64,000 bases of DNA, from the NCBI GenBank assembly GCA_051006995.1, contig JBPCSQ010000005.1:6455-70454 (forward strand). Reading direction: 5' to 3'. The notes under the pieces are model-generated. The model was not told the origin of the DNA. It worked only from the letters and a program-made list of their open reading frames with translations, and made no database searches. This document shows positions 8,185 through 17,287 of this stretch, piece after piece. Every line of letters starts with the position of its first letter. Position 1 is the stretch's first letter. The position numbers and the translations under genes were made by a program. Origin of the DNA: JAIQGF01 sp051006995. GTDB lineage: Bacteria; Acidobacteriota; Terriglobia; Terriglobales; Acidobacteriaceae.

Positions 8185-8723
8185 GCTGGGCACGCGTCGC
8201 GCGGCGCATTCGCGTGCCTCTCGGTTTCGCCTTTGCCGTGTTCTACCTGTGGCGTGCGCGGCCGACGTGGTTGTTCATCGCGATCGGCGGGACGATTGTG
8301 GCTGCCGGCCTGGCGTTGAGGGCGGTGGCTTCCGGTCACATCAGCAAGAACTCCGAGCTGACTACCTCCGGGCCGTACGCGCGCACACGGAATCCTCTCT
8401 ACCTCGGATCGGTGATCATCGCCGCCGGTTTCGTTTTAGCCGCGCGCAGCGCCTGGGTGGCGTTGGCGGCCGCAGTGTTCTTCCTCGCCATCTACCTGCC
8501 TGTTATTGCTGACGAAGAGAAGTTTTTGCGCTCCCGCTTTCCCGAGTTCGAGGATTACGCTCGCCAGGTACCGCGATTCCTGCCGCGGGCGACTGCCGCC
8601 GGAGCCCCGACCGGCGCGTTTTCCCGGAAACGCTACCTCCAGCATCGCGAGTACAATGCAGTGCTGGGCGCCCTGTTGATGATGGCGGCGCTGGCGGCCA
8701 AGCTCTTGTGGACCCCGCGCTAG
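8181..8723 (+). CDS. Isoprenylcysteine carboxyl methyltransferase (ICMT)-like membrane protein
   Basis: A 180-residue protein with about four membrane segments. SGPYARTRNPLYLGS and the DEEKFLRSRFPEF...YARQVPRF region form the SAM-binding signature of the ICMT/PEMT superfamily. The GTG start overlaps the stop of the heptosyltransferase, so it belongs to the LPS operon. The substrate is unknown. Bacterial relatives methylate varied lipids or small molecules. Confidence 0.85.
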   Translation: MSWARVARRIRVPLGFAFAVFYLWRARPTWLFIAIGGTIVAAGLALRAVASGHISKNSELTTSGPYARTRNPLYLGSVIIAAGFVLAARSAWVALAAAVFFLAIYLPVIADEEKFLRSRFPEFEDYARQVPRFLPRATAAGAPTGAFSRKRYLQHREYNAVLGALLMMAALAAKLLWTPR

Positions 8724-8735
8724 GTTCGACGCTTG

Positions 8736-9542
8736 ATGAGGCCCACCTCTATCTTCGCCGGCATGCTTTTCTTTCTGGCCTTAGCCCTGCTTGCTGGACA
8801 GCTGGCCGCGCGTCCTGCGGCCCAGGGCGCGGCGATTGGGCCAGTCGCGCAGATTCATCCTCCGCCCGATAGCTATGTTTTTCCCGGCGGGCAGGCCTTT
8901 GTGTACGATGCCGAATGGCGGCTATGGAACGCGGGCACGGCGCGCATCAGTCTCGATCAGGTCGGCGGCAACGGCCGCGTCTTCGCGACGGCTGAGTCCA
9001 GTGGCTTCGTCAACGTGCTCTATCCGGTGCACGACCGTTTCCAGTCCAGCTTCGATCGCCGCACCTTCTGTTCGCTCAGCCTCACCAAGCACAGCGAGGA
9101 AGGCTTCCGCGCGCGCGAGACCCTGATCGCCTTCAACTACGCACAGCACAAAAGCATTCTGGATGAAACCAACCTGAAGAACGGCGAGAAGAAGCACGTG
9201 GACAATGACATCCCAGGCTGCGTGACCGATGTGCTCTCCGGCATCTTCTACGTCGGCTCGCAGCCGCTAACGCCTGACGCGGTGTACACGTTTCCGCTTA
9301 ATGACGGCGGCAACACGGTCGAGGTTCGCGCCCGCGTCGAGGGACGCGAGCAAGTCAAAACTCCCGCCGGCAGCTTCGCTACCGTGCGGGTTGCGCCCGA
9401 AGCCCTCAGCGGCCCTCTAAAATCGAAGGGGCGCATCTGGATCTGGTACACCGACGACGCCCGCCACATCCCTGTGCAAATGCGTGCCCGGATGTTCTGG
9501 GGCACCCTGACATTTCATCTCGTCCGCATCGAGAAGAAGTAG
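8736..9542 (+). CDS. DUF3108 domain-containing exported protein
   Basis: A 268-residue protein with an N-terminal signal peptide (FAGMLFFLALALLAGQLAA). The body matches DUF3108: GQAFVYDAEWRLWNAGTARI, then VTDVLSGIFYVGSQPL and a C-terminal IWIWYTDDARHIPVQM. DUF3108 proteins are periplasmic beta-rich proteins often found with LPS or lipid export genes. It is the last gene of this operon. The alternative TTG start lies one codon upstream. Confidence 0.85.
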   Translation: MRPTSIFAGMLFFLALALLAGQLAARPAAQGAAIGPVAQIHPPPDSYVFPGGQAFVYDAEWRLWNAGTARISLDQVGGNGRVFATAESSGFVNVLYPVHDRFQSSFDRRTFCSLSLTKHSEEGFRARETLIAFNYAQHKSILDETNLKNGEKKHVDNDIPGCVTDVLSGIFYVGSQPLTPDAVYTFPLNDGGNTVEVRARVEGREQVKTPAGSFATVRVAPEALSGPLKSKGRIWIWYTDDARHIPVQMRARMFWGTLTFHLVRIEKK

Positions 9543-9696
9543 AAAACCCACCTCAAAAATCGTTTTTTTGCGGGCACACCTTTGCCAACCGAGGCATCCA
9601 GACAGGGTAATGGAGCCGAAAAATCTGGCCAGTTTTAGCCCATATTCGATCTGAGATATATGTGTAACTATATTAAAATAAAATAACATATATATA

Positions 9697-9725
9697 TTGA
9701 CAATAACAGACTAAGATTTTATGCT
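9697..9725 (+). promoter_or_regulatory. Sigma70-type promoter for hsp20
   Basis: TTGACA at 9697-9702 and TATGCT at 9720-9725 are separated by exactly 17 bases. The 50 bases upstream (9640-9696) are almost pure A/T, an UP-element-like tract that stands out in this GC-rich sequence. The ribosome site AAGGAGG at 9793-9799 sits 7 bases before the ATG. No CIRCE element is visible. Confidence 0.75.
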
Positions 9726-9806
9726 TCGCAAATATCAGGGATGCATCTAAGCAAACCGAGAACGCTTGAGGCGAGTCTTCAAAGCTGAATTTAAGGAGGA
9801 TTTGCT

Positions 9807-10295
9807 ATGGCTATCACCCGTTGGGATCCTTTTCAGGAGCTGAACTTGATCACCGATCGTATGAACCGCCTGTTCCAGGACACCTATGGACCGAGCCGCG
9901 GTGACGAGAGCATGACCACCGCGTCCTTTGTGCCCCCGGTGGACATCTACGAAGATGAGCACAACATCACGTTGAAGCTGGAAGTTCCCGGCATCGAACA
10001 GAAGGACATTGATGTCCGCATGGAGAACAACACATTGACGGTGCGCGGCGAGCGCAAGTTCGAGAAGGAAGAGAAAGAGGAGAACTTCCACCGCGTCGAG
10101 CGCCGCTACGGCAGCTTCTACCGCGCGTTTACTCTGCCGAATACAGTGGACGCCGACAACATCAATGCCGAGTACGAGAACGGCGTGCTCACGATCAAGC
10201 TGGCCAAGAAGGCCGAAGCCAAGCCGAAGCAGATCAAGGTGAACGTCGGTGGCGGTCACAAGACCATCGACCCCGGCAAAGGCAAGGCAGCGTAA
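9807..10295 (+). CDS. Hsp20/alpha-crystallin small heat shock protein
   Basis: This 162-residue ATP-independent holdase has an alpha-crystallin domain from about residue 45 to 140 (PPVDIYEDEHNITLKLEVPG to AEYENGVLTIKLAKK). The typical WDPFQEL start is present, and a charged tail follows. It has its own strong promoter and ends at an intrinsic terminator, 240 bases before clpB. Small heat shock proteins hand aggregated clients to ClpB-DnaK, which makes the pairing sensible. Confidence 0.95.
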   Translation: MAITRWDPFQELNLITDRMNRLFQDTYGPSRGDESMTTASFVPPVDIYEDEHNITLKLEVPGIEQKDIDVRMENNTLTVRGERKFEKEEKEENFHRVERRYGSFYRAFTLPNTVDADNINAEYENGVLTIKLAKKAEAKPKQIKVNVGGGHKTIDPGKGKAA

Positions 10296-10343
10296 AAGCA
10301 GCCCATCAGCTATCGGCCGTCAGCTTTCAGCTACGGCACAGGA

Positions 10344-10380
10344 GGGGAGGCGACTGAGCGAAGCGTCTCCCCATATTTTT
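10344..10380 (+). terminator. Rho-independent terminator after hsp20
   Basis: GGGGAGGCG (10344-10352) pairs with CGTCTCCCC (10364-10372), followed by ATATTTTT. Stem, loop and T-rich tail fit an intrinsic terminator. Confidence 0.8.
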
Positions 10381-10400
10381 GTGAGCTAAATTTCTAGGCG

Positions 10401-10492
10401 GAGTCATGCCGAGCGCAGCGAGGCATCTGTTTCCGTACCAGCATCGCTGCTGATTATTACAGCAGGTCCCTCGCTGCGCTCGGGATGACTCG
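10401..10492. repeat. GAGTCATCCCGAGCGCAGCG-type inverted repeat (family E)
   Basis: The arms GAGTCATGCCGAGCGCAGCG and CGCTGCGCTCGGGATGACTC are near-perfect complements flanking a 40-base centre. Related words occur at 47950-47993, 48088-48147 and 59631-59662. It lies just upstream of clpB. Confidence 0.75.
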
Positions 10493-10538
10493 CGCAGTGA
10501 TCAGCGTTAATCTGCGTTAATACGCGGCGAGAGGTTTT

Positions 10539-13193
10539 ATGGCAATCCGGTGGGATAAATTCACGGTGAAAGCGCAGGAAGCGGTGCAGCGCGCCAGCGA
10601 ACTGGCTTCCGAACGCGGGAATCCCGAGCTGCTGTCTCTGCATTTGCTGGCCGCGCTGGTCGGCGATCGCGAAGGCATCGTTGCGCCGGTGTTGGAGAAA
10701 ATCGGGGTAGGTCCGAACGCGGTGGAAGCGCAGGCGACCTCCGCCCTCGACCGGCTGCCCAAGGTCTCCGGCGGCGCCGCCCAGCCAACACTCTCCACCG
10801 CCGCGCAGCGCCTGCTCGACCAGGCTTTCAAAGAAGCCGACAATTTCAAAGATGACTACGTCTCCACCGAGCACCTGCTGCTGGCCATGACCGACCAGCG
10901 CGGCGACGCCGCGCAGCAGGTCCTGGCGGGGCAGGGCGCAACGCGCGACGCCGTGCTCAAGGCACTGACCGCGGTGCGCGGCAACCAGCGCGTCACCGAC
11001 CAGAATCCGGAGGCCAAGTACCAGGCGCTGGAGCGGTATGCCAAGGACCTAACCGAACTGGCGCGTCGCGGCAAGCTCGACCCGGTGATCGGACGCGATG
11101 AAGAAATTCGCCGCCTGGTCCAGGTGCTCTCCCGCCGCACCAAGAACAACCCGGTGCTCATCGGCGAGCCGGGCGTGGGCAAGACGGCCATCGTTGAAGG
11201 GCTGGCGCAGCGGATTGTGTCCGGCGACGTGCCGGAAGTGTTGAAGAACAAGCGCGTGGTGGGTCTTGACCTGGGCGCCATGCTGGCTGGCGCGAAGTAT
11301 CGCGGCGAGTTTGAAGATCGCCTGAAGGCCGTGCTCAAAGAGATCGAGGAGTCGGAAGGCAAGATTATCCTCTTCATTGACGAGCTGCACACGCTGGTGG
11401 GCGCCGGCGCGGCCGAAGGCGCGATTGACGCCAGCAACATGCTGAAGCCGGCACTGGCGCGCGGCGAGCTGCGCGCCATCGGCGCCACCACGCTCAACGA
11501 GTATCGCAAGTACATCGAGAAAGACGCCGCGCTGGAGCGCCGCTTCCAGCCGGTGTTCGTGGGCGAGCCCACGGTGGAGGACGCCATCGCCATCCTGCGC
11601 GGGCTGAAGCAGCGCTACGAGGTGCATCACGGCGTGCGCATTAAGGATTCCGCGATCGTCGCTGCCGCCACGCTATCGCACCGCTACATCCCCGACCGTT
11701 TTCTGCCGGACAAGGCGATTGACCTGATTGACGAAGCCGCGGCGTCGCTGCGCATCCAGATCGATTCCATGCCGACGGAAATTGACCAGCTCGAGCGCCG
11801 CGCCACGCAACTGGAGATTGAGCGCCAGGCGCTGATGAAGGAAACCGACCCCAATTCGCGTGAACGGCTTTCCATCGTCGAAAAAGAGTTGGCCAATTTG
11901 CGCGAGCAGTCGAACCGGCTCAAGGCCGTGTGGCAGCAGGAGAAGGATAAGATCAACCGCATTCGCGAGCTCAAGGAGCGCATCGAGCAGCTCAAACTGG
12001 AGGAGCAGACCGCCACCCGCAAGGGCGACTACACGCGCGCGTCGCAGATCCAGTATGGCGAACAGCCGCAAGTGCAGGCCGAACTCGACAAGCTGAACGC
12101 GGAGGCCGATGGCAAGTCCGCGCGCATGCTCAAGGAAGAAGTGGACGAGGAGGACGTGGCCCGCATCGTCAGCAAGTGGACCGGCATTCCGGTCAGCAAG
12201 ATGCTGGAGGGCGAGGTCAAAAAGCTGGTGGAGATGGAGAGCCGCCTGGGGCAGCGCGTCATCGGGCAGGACGAGGCGCTGGCGAAAGTGTCGAATGCCA
12301 TCCGACGTTCCCGGGCTGGACTGAGCGATCCGCGACGCCCGATCGGCTCATTCATCTTTCTCGGTCCGACCGGCGTCGGCAAGACGGAGCTGGCGCGCGC
12401 CCTGGCCGAATTCCTGTTCGACGACGAGCACAACATGGTGCGCATTGACATGTCCGAGTACATGGAGAAGCACGCCGTCGCCCGGCTGATCGGCGCGCCT
12501 CCGGGCTATGTCGGCTACGAAGAAGGCGGGCAGCTCACTGAGGCGGTGCGCCGCCGCCCCTACGCGGTCGTGCTGTTCGACGAAATCGAAAAGGCGCACC
12601 CGGACGTCTTCAATGTGTTGTTGCAGATCATGGACGACGGGCGCCTGACCGATGGCAAGGGCCGCGCCGTGGATTTCAAGAACACCATCATCATCATGAC
12701 GTCGAACCTCGGCTCAGCGTATCTCACTCCGCAGGATTTCAATCCGCAGGGGAGCTGGGTCAACGTCGAGCGGGAGATGGCACAGGCGCGCGAAAAAGTG
12801 ATGGAGGCGCTGCGGGCGCACTTCAAGCCCGAGTTCCTTAACCGCGTGGACGATATCGTGATTTTCCAGCCGCTGCGGAAGGAGCAGTTGACGAAGATCG
12901 TAGACCTGAGGCTGGAGGACCTGCGCCGCCTGCTGGCCGAGCGCAAGATTTCCATCGAGCTGACCGACGCAGCCAAGGAACTGCTGTTCGCCGAGGGCTA
13001 CGACGTGCAGTACGGGGCGCGTCCGCTGAAGCGCGCCATCCAGCGCATGATCCAAGACCCGCTGGCGCTGAAGATCCTCGACGGCGAGGTGCTGCATGGT
13101 GACCACGTGGTGGTGGACGCCGATCCAGCGCGGCACGAGATGACCTTCAAGGTCTCCCGAAGGGTGAGTGAACCCGCGCCTGCGAAGAAATAA
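10539..13193 (+). CDS. clpB: ATP-dependent disaggregase ClpB
   Basis: 884 residues, close to E. coli ClpB. The Clp N-domain (1-145) begins IRWDKFTVKAQEAVQRA. NBD1 has Walker A GEPGVGKT at 209-216 and FIDELHTLVGAGAAEGA. A charged coiled-coil middle domain runs about 400-530. NBD2 has Walker A GPTGVGKT at 609-616 and VLFDEIEKAHPDV. ClpB extracts polypeptides from aggregates together with DnaK. The ATG at 10539 has a weak GAGAGG ribosome site. No HrcA/CIRCE operator is visible upstream. Confidence 0.97.
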   Translation: MAIRWDKFTVKAQEAVQRASELASERGNPELLSLHLLAALVGDREGIVAPVLEKIGVGPNAVEAQATSALDRLPKVSGGAAQPTLSTAAQRLLDQAFKEADNFKDDYVSTEHLLLAMTDQRGDAAQQVLAGQGATRDAVLKALTAVRGNQRVTDQNPEAKYQALERYAKDLTELARRGKLDPVIGRDEEIRRLVQVLSRRTKNNPVLIGEPGVGKTAIVEGLAQRIVSGDVPEVLKNKRVVGLDLGAMLAGAKYRGEFEDRLKAVLKEIEESEGKIILFIDELHTLVGAGAAEGAIDASNMLKPALARGELRAIGATTLNEYRKYIEKDAALERRFQPVFVGEPTVEDAIAILRGLKQRYEVHHGVRIKDSAIVAAATLSHRYIPDRFLPDKAIDLIDEAAASLRIQIDSMPTEIDQLERRATQLEIERQALMKETDPNSRERLSIVEKELANLREQSNRLKAVWQQEKDKINRIRELKERIEQLKLEEQTATRKGDYTRASQIQYGEQPQVQAELDKLNAEADGKSARMLKEEVDEEDVARIVSKWTGIPVSKMLEGEVKKLVEMESRLGQRVIGQDEALAKVSNAIRRSRAGLSDPRRPIGSFIFLGPTGVGKTELARALAEFLFDDEHNMVRIDMSEYMEKHAVARLIGAPPGYVGYEEGGQLTEAVRRRPYAVVLFDEIEKAHPDVFNVLLQIMDDGRLTDGKGRAVDFKNTIIIMTSNLGSAYLTPQDFNPQGSWVNVEREMAQAREKVMEALRAHFKPEFLNRVDDIVIFQPLRKEQLTKIVDLRLEDLRRLLAERKISIELTDAAKELLFAEGYDVQYGARPLKRAIQRMIQDPLALKILDGEVLHGDHVVVDADPARHEMTFKVSRRVSEPAPAKK

Positions 13194-13255
13194 ACCACCG
13201 ATTGGCAGGAGGGGCACAGATACAACCGCATAGGTTTATCCGCGCCAATCCCTGG

Positions 13256-13714
13256 TCAGAGTTTGTTCTTCCGCACCGCTTCAATGAAGTCGGTGTATGC
13301 AGGTTCGCCGGCGCGGTCGCGCACGGCCGCCGCAATCTGACCGCGATGATAGGTGCCGTGCATGGCCACGTGCATCAGCACGTCGCGCACATGGTTGGTG
13401 TACTGCTCGCCCTTGGAGTTGGTGTACGACACTGCTTCCTGCAAGCGGCACTTCGCCAAATACTCCTGCCAGCCCTGGCGAATTTCCGGCAACTGGCGCT
13501 CGACGTCCGGCAAGCCCCACAGCGGCCACACCGGGACGTTCGGCTTCTCCTGTTTCAGCCGCCCCAGCCAGAGCCATTCCGCCGCCACGATGTGCGCCAT
13601 TACTCGCCGCGCGCGTTCCGGCGGGTCGTCCATGTCCTGCAACGACCGCAGCGACTCGCCGTTGGCCCAATGGTTGTAGGAGAACAAGCCCTGCAAGTAG
13701 TCCAGTAGCTCCAT
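13256..13714 (-). CDS. DinB-family protein
   Basis: A 152-residue four-helix-bundle protein of the DinB/YfiT superfamily. The metal-binding histidines are likely in SYNHWANGE, RVMAHIVAAEWLW and HVAMHGTYHRGQI, the usual three-His pattern. Members include thiol-dependent transferases (bacillithiol or mycothiol S-transferases), but most are uncharacterised. It converges on clpB. A second, distinct DinB gene lies at 40778-41281. Confidence 0.85.
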   Translation of the reverse strand: MELLDYLQGLFSYNHWANGESLRSLQDMDDPPERARRVMAHIVAAEWLWLGRLKQEKPNVPVWPLWGLPDVERQLPEIRQGWQEYLAKCRLQEAVSYTNSKGEQYTNHVRDVLMHVAMHGTYHRGQIAAAVRDRAGEPAYTDFIEAVRKNKL

Positions 13715-13828
13715 GGTTTGCCCCTAAAACAACAGATGATCCGACCGGCTCCGCCGTTCCTGAAGTTCGCGCCGACACAACCTCTACGTTCACACGCGCC
13801 GTCCTACTTTCCAAAGGGGGAATACCAA

Positions 13829-14029
13829 ATGCCACGACGCAAGTCTTCGTCGCGTAAAAAGAGTTCCGGACGCAAATACGGCAAGAAGGCCTCGCAGGAA
13901 GTTCGCACCGAGATGCATCACATGCGCAGCGGCAAGCACAAGGTCAAGAACCGCAAGCAGGCCATCGCCATCGGCCTCTCAAAGGCGCGCCAAAAAGGCG
14001 CCAAGGTACCTCGCAAAAAAGCCGCTTAG
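13829..14029 (+). CDS. Small basic DUF6496-type protein
   Basis: This 66-residue, very Lys/Arg-rich protein reads PRRKSSSRKKSSGRKYGKK, then EMHHMRSGKHKVKNRKQAIA and GLSKARQKGAKVPRKKAA. The KNRKQAIAIGLSKARQKGAKVP segment is characteristic of DUF6496. The charge suggests nucleic-acid binding, but no function is established. The ATG follows AAAGGGGGAATACCAA, whose GGGGG is a plausible ribosome site. Confidence 0.8.
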   Translation: MPRRKSSSRKKSSGRKYGKKASQEVRTEMHHMRSGKHKVKNRKQAIAIGLSKARQKGAKVPRKKAA

Positions 14030-14378
14030 CTGCAGTTGTCGGTTCTCGGTTGTCGGTTATCAGTGCTTTGCAGACTGCGCACATCCAGCCTCGAAAACCG
14101 GCACTGATTAGGAATCTAACCGAGGACCGACAACGTGTTTACCGCCAGGTAAATAAGTAAGTTTTGCCCCATCCCGCAACTTTTGCCCCAATCCAGGTGA
14201 TGCGCCTTTCTGCTGCGCATCTGATTCCTGCAGTGGCCCCGCTCGCGATCCCGACGAAAGCCCTTGCTGGATCAGGGTTTCCGCACCCTTCGCGCGATTC
14301 TCCAGCCGGACAATGTACTCCGGTGTGCTGGAAGCCATCGTGCATTGCTTCTACTTGCCTTGGAGAGGGAGGATGTTC
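14030..14378. repeat. Non-coding stretch with GTTGTCGGTT hairpin (family G)
   Basis: 14035-14133 is an imperfect inverted repeat: GTTGTCGGTTCTCGGTTGTC on the left and CTAACCGAGGACCGACAAC on the right. From 14161, TTTTGCCCCA occurs twice 23 bases apart. The rest up to the lipoprotein start shows no gene. The ribosome site GAGAGGGAGG is at 14362-14371. Confidence 0.6.
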
Positions 14379-15803
14379 ATGATTTCTCGCAAGACGACAA
14401 TCCTTGTACTTACGGTCATCGCGGTCATTGCCGCCGCCGTGCTCGTCGCCTGTAGCGGCGGGAACGGCAACACCAGCACCGCCCCCGGCATTGTCAACAC
14501 CACGCTCAGTGATCCCGCCACCTGCTCGGCTTCCGCTTCCGGGCCGTACAACAATGTGTGGGTGACCGTCACCGACGTGCAGATCAACGCCAGCTCCAGC
14601 GCCGGCGACAATGATCCTAACTGGATTGATCTGACACCGAATCTGAAGGGAGCGCCGCAACAGGTGGACCTGCTGTCGCAAGCGGCCACCAGTTGTTTCC
14701 TGGCTACGCTCGGCTCCAACGTGCTGCTCCAGCCAGGTACCTACCAGCAGATCCGCATCATGCTTGCGCCCAACAACACCAGCGTCTCCGGCAATCACTG
14801 TGGCAGCGCCGGCGCCAATTGCATCGTGCTGGCGGCCAGCCCCAATAGTCCTCAGCCACTGCTGTTGTCGAGCGAGGCGACCACCGGCATCAAGATTCCT
14901 TCGGGGCAGATCGCAGGCGGGCAGTTCACCATCGGCTCCGGCCAGACCAAGGACCTGAACATTGACTTCAACACCTGCGCGTCCATCGTCGTGCAGGGTA
15001 CCGGGCAGTTCCGCCTGAAGCCCGTGCTGACCGCCGGGGAAGTTTCCACGGTGGCGTTTATCAGTGGCAAGCTCATTGATGGTTCGACGAAACAGGCCAT
15101 CAACGGCGGCAAAGCCATTGTTGCCCTCGAGCAGAAAGACACCAACGGCGTGGACCGGGTGATTATGCAGGCCACGCCCGACAGCACCGGCGCATTCAAC
15201 TTTTGCCCTGTCCCCGTGGGGACTTACGACGTGGTCGCCGTCGCGGTCAATGGGGCGGGCGCGGCCTATGCCGCCACCATCACGACTGGCGTGCCGGCCG
15301 GCACCACCATGGGCAACATTCCGCTCACTCCAATCGCTCCGGTGCCAACCGCAGTGGGCTCCATCACCGGTACCGTGACCTCGGCCAACGGCAGCGCCCA
15401 GGGCGTCGCCGCCAATATCCAGCTTTCGGCGCTGCAAACCGTGAGCGCGACCGTTTACACCATCCCGGCCGGCAACCAGTCGGCTACGCTGACCGTCCAG
15501 ACGGCGAAGCCTTCCGGTTGCGCCGCCGATCCGTGCCCGCCCTACACCGCCGCGTACACCATGGCGATGGTGCCGCCGATCGCGCCGGCCATCGGCGCTT
15601 TCTCCGTCACTCCGCCAACCAGTTACACCGGAGGGACGGGGGCCCCACCGGCGTCCTACGTCGTGGAGGGACAGGCGTTCATGCTTAGCCCTTCGACCCA
15701 GAGCTTCTGCAGCCCGTCTTTGAAGACCACGGCTGCGGTTTCCGTCAACGCGGGCTCGCCGGCTGCGAGCGCGCCGCAACTGGACTTCACCGGCTGCCAG
15801 TAA
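14379..15803 (+). CDS. DUF4382 lipoprotein with carboxypeptidase-regulatory-like domain
   Basis: 474 residues. A signal peptide ends in the lipobox VLVAC with Cys25, so this is a predicted outer-surface or periplasmic lipoprotein. Residues about 40-225 match DUF4382 (VWVTVTDVQINASSS; LLQPGTYQQIRIMLAPNN). Residues about 235-320 look like a beta-sandwich regulatory domain (FISGKLIDGSTKQAINGGKA; FNFCPVPVGTYDVVAVA). The C-terminal third is Thr/Ala/Pro rich. I prefer the second ATG (14379) because the Shine-Dalgarno is too close to the one at 14373. It ends at a textbook terminator. Confidence 0.85.
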   Translation: MISRKTTILVLTVIAVIAAAVLVACSGGNGNTSTAPGIVNTTLSDPATCSASASGPYNNVWVTVTDVQINASSSAGDNDPNWIDLTPNLKGAPQQVDLLSQAATSCFLATLGSNVLLQPGTYQQIRIMLAPNNTSVSGNHCGSAGANCIVLAASPNSPQPLLLSSEATTGIKIPSGQIAGGQFTIGSGQTKDLNIDFNTCASIVVQGTGQFRLKPVLTAGEVSTVAFISGKLIDGSTKQAINGGKAIVALEQKDTNGVDRVIMQATPDSTGAFNFCPVPVGTYDVVAVAVNGAGAAYAATITTGVPAGTTMGNIPLTPIAPVPTAVGSITGTVTSANGSAQGVAANIQLSALQTVSATVYTIPAGNQSATLTVQTAKPSGCAADPCPPYTAAYTMAMVPPIAPAIGAFSVTPPTSYTGGTGAPPASYVVEGQAFMLSPSTQSFCSPSLKTTAAVSVNAGSPAASAPQLDFTGCQ

Positions 15804-15849
15804 TTTGATTGGCGGCTGCAATCTCTTTGGCTGACGCTGTTCTCCCGCA

Positions 15850-15881
15850 AAAAGGCACGGGCTTCGGCCCGTGCCTTTTTG
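15850..15881 (+). terminator. Rho-independent terminator with UUCG loop
   Basis: GGCACGGGC (15855-15863), loop TTCG, GCCCGTGCC (15868-15876), flanked by A5 and T5. The flanking A and T runs make it potentially bidirectional. Confidence 0.95.
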
Positions 15882-15916
15882 TTGATGTAAGGTTTGCGAC
15901 GCGGACGACACTGCAT

Positions 15917-15947
15917 CCCACATCTGCCAAAACCGGGCAGATGTGGG
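15917..15947. repeat. CCCACATCTGCC palindromic repeat (family B)
   Basis: CCCACATCTGCC (15917-15928) pairs perfectly with GGCAGATGTGGG (15936-15947) around AAAACCG. Related elements lie at 30307-30336 and 46546-46580. Confidence 0.85.
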
Positions 15948-15993
15948 GCACCCGCTCTGGATGACTCCAGTTGAACTCAGGTACCGAAGGTAC

Positions 15994-16284
15994 TCAGGTA
16001 TTCTTCTTGTCCTTCTTCGCTGGCTTGGACTCGCTTTTCGTCGTCTCCGTCTTACTCTCGGCCTTTGCCTCCGCTTTCTTTCCATCACCCGAGGGCGCGC
16101 CTGACTTGCGCGCATAATCGGTTACATACCACCCCGTCCCCTTAAACTGCACCGCAGGCGCGGAAAGCAGTTGGGAAACCTTGCCGCCGCATTTTGGACA
16201 CTTGGTGGCCGGCGGGTCCGAGAGCTTTTGCAATCTCTCAAACCGGAGCTGGCACTTCTGGCACTCGTACTCGTAAATCGGCAC
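15994..16284 (-). CDS. FmdB-family zinc ribbon protein
   Basis: This 96-residue protein starts MPIYEYECQKCQLRFERLQK. Cys8/Cys11 and Cys29/Cys32 (CPKCGGK) form the zinc ribbon, followed by a Lys/Glu-rich tail. FmdB-type regulators are small putative nucleic-acid binding proteins of unknown role. It is transcribed leftward, divergent from rsmI across a hairpin repeat. Confidence 0.9.
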   Translation of the reverse strand: MPIYEYECQKCQLRFERLQKLSDPPATKCPKCGGKVSQLLSAPAVQFKGTGWYVTDYARKSGAPSGDGKKAEAKAESKTETTKSESKPAKKDKKNT

Positions 16285-16324
16285 GTATTCGATTCTAGGG
16301 GGCCGCAGGAAAGGGCGTCAATTC

Positions 16325-16380
16325 AGTGCAAAGTGCGAAGCGACACCAAAGAGACTTCGCACTTGGCGCTTAGCACTTCG
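16325..16380. repeat. AAGTGCGAAG-type hairpin repeat (family D)
   Basis: GTGCAAAGTGCGAAGCG on the left is partly complementary to CTTCGCACTTGGCGCTTAGCAC on the right. It occupies the fmdB-rsmI divergent region. Copies are at 56066-56140 and 56493-56591. Confidence 0.65.
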
Positions 16381-16407
16381 AACCCTCCACGGTGCTAGAC
16401 TTCCGCC

Positions 16408-17283
16408 GTGCCTTCCAACGACGCCACCCGCGACGCGCTTGCTCCCGGGCTTTACATCGTCGGCACGCCCATCGGCAATCTGGAAGACATCACCCTGCGC
16501 GCCTTGCGCGTCCTCAAACAGGTGGACCTGATCGCCTGCGAAGACACTCGCCAGACCCAGAAGCTGCTCAACCATTACGAAATCCACACCCCCACCACCA
16601 GCTACCACGAGCACAACGAGATGACGCGCGCCGGAGAACTCATCTGCCGCCTGGAAGAGGGAGCGCGCATCGCCCTGGTGACCGATGCCGGCATGCCCGC
16701 TGTCTCCGATCCCGGGTTCCGCCTGATCTCGCTCGCCGTCCGCCACCATGTGCCGGTGGTCCCCATTCCGGGCGCATCGGCCTTCCTGTCGGCGCTGGTG
16801 GCCAGCGGCTTGCCCACCGATTCCTTCCGCTTCAGTGGCTTTCTTCCCGCCAAGCGCGGCGAGCGCCGCACCCTGCTGGAGTCATTGAAGGATTCACCCC
16901 GAACCCAGATTTTCTACGAGGCTCCGCACCGCATCGTCGCGGCCATGGAGGATGTCGTCGTCGTGCTCGGCGGCTCGCGGCACGTGGTCATCGCGCGTGA
17001 AGTTACCAAGCTGCACGAGGAATTTCTGCGCGGGCGCGCCGATGAGGTTCTGGATCGCCTGCAGGCGCATCCCCCCAAGGGTGAGATCACCCTGCTCATC
17101 GCCAAGGCGGAAGAAGCCAGGGAAGATGCCGATCCGGAACAGGCGCGCGCCGGCATCGGCGAACGCGTACGCGAGCTGATGTCTTCAGAGCAGTTGGATG
17201 AAAAGGCCGCGCTCAAGCGAGTCGCGAAAGAACTGGGAATCTCGAAAAGCGAAGCCTACCGCGAGCTGCAGCGATCAAAGTGA
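16408..17283 (+). CDS. rsmI: 16S rRNA (cytidine1402-2'-O)-methyltransferase
   Basis: RsmI methylates C1402 in the decoding centre of 16S rRNA using SAM. The 291-residue protein has LYIVGTPIGNLEDITLRAL, ACEDTRQTQKLL, ALVTDAGMPAVSDPG and PIPGASAFLSAL, all diagnostic of the tetrapyrrole-methylase-like family. The C-terminal helix-rich domain (KAALKRVAKELGISKSEAYR) is also typical. The GTG start is the best candidate, and the ribosome site is weak. Confidence 0.95.
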   Translation: MPSNDATRDALAPGLYIVGTPIGNLEDITLRALRVLKQVDLIACEDTRQTQKLLNHYEIHTPTTSYHEHNEMTRAGELICRLEEGARIALVTDAGMPAVSDPGFRLISLAVRHHVPVVPIPGASAFLSALVASGLPTDSFRFSGFLPAKRGERRTLLESLKDSPRTQIFYEAPHRIVAAMEDVVVVLGGSRHVVIAREVTKLHEEFLRGRADEVLDRLQAHPPKGEITLLIAKAEEAREDADPEQARAGIGERVRELMSSEQLDEKAALKRVAKELGISKSEAYRELQRSK

Positions 17284-17287
17284 GCTT

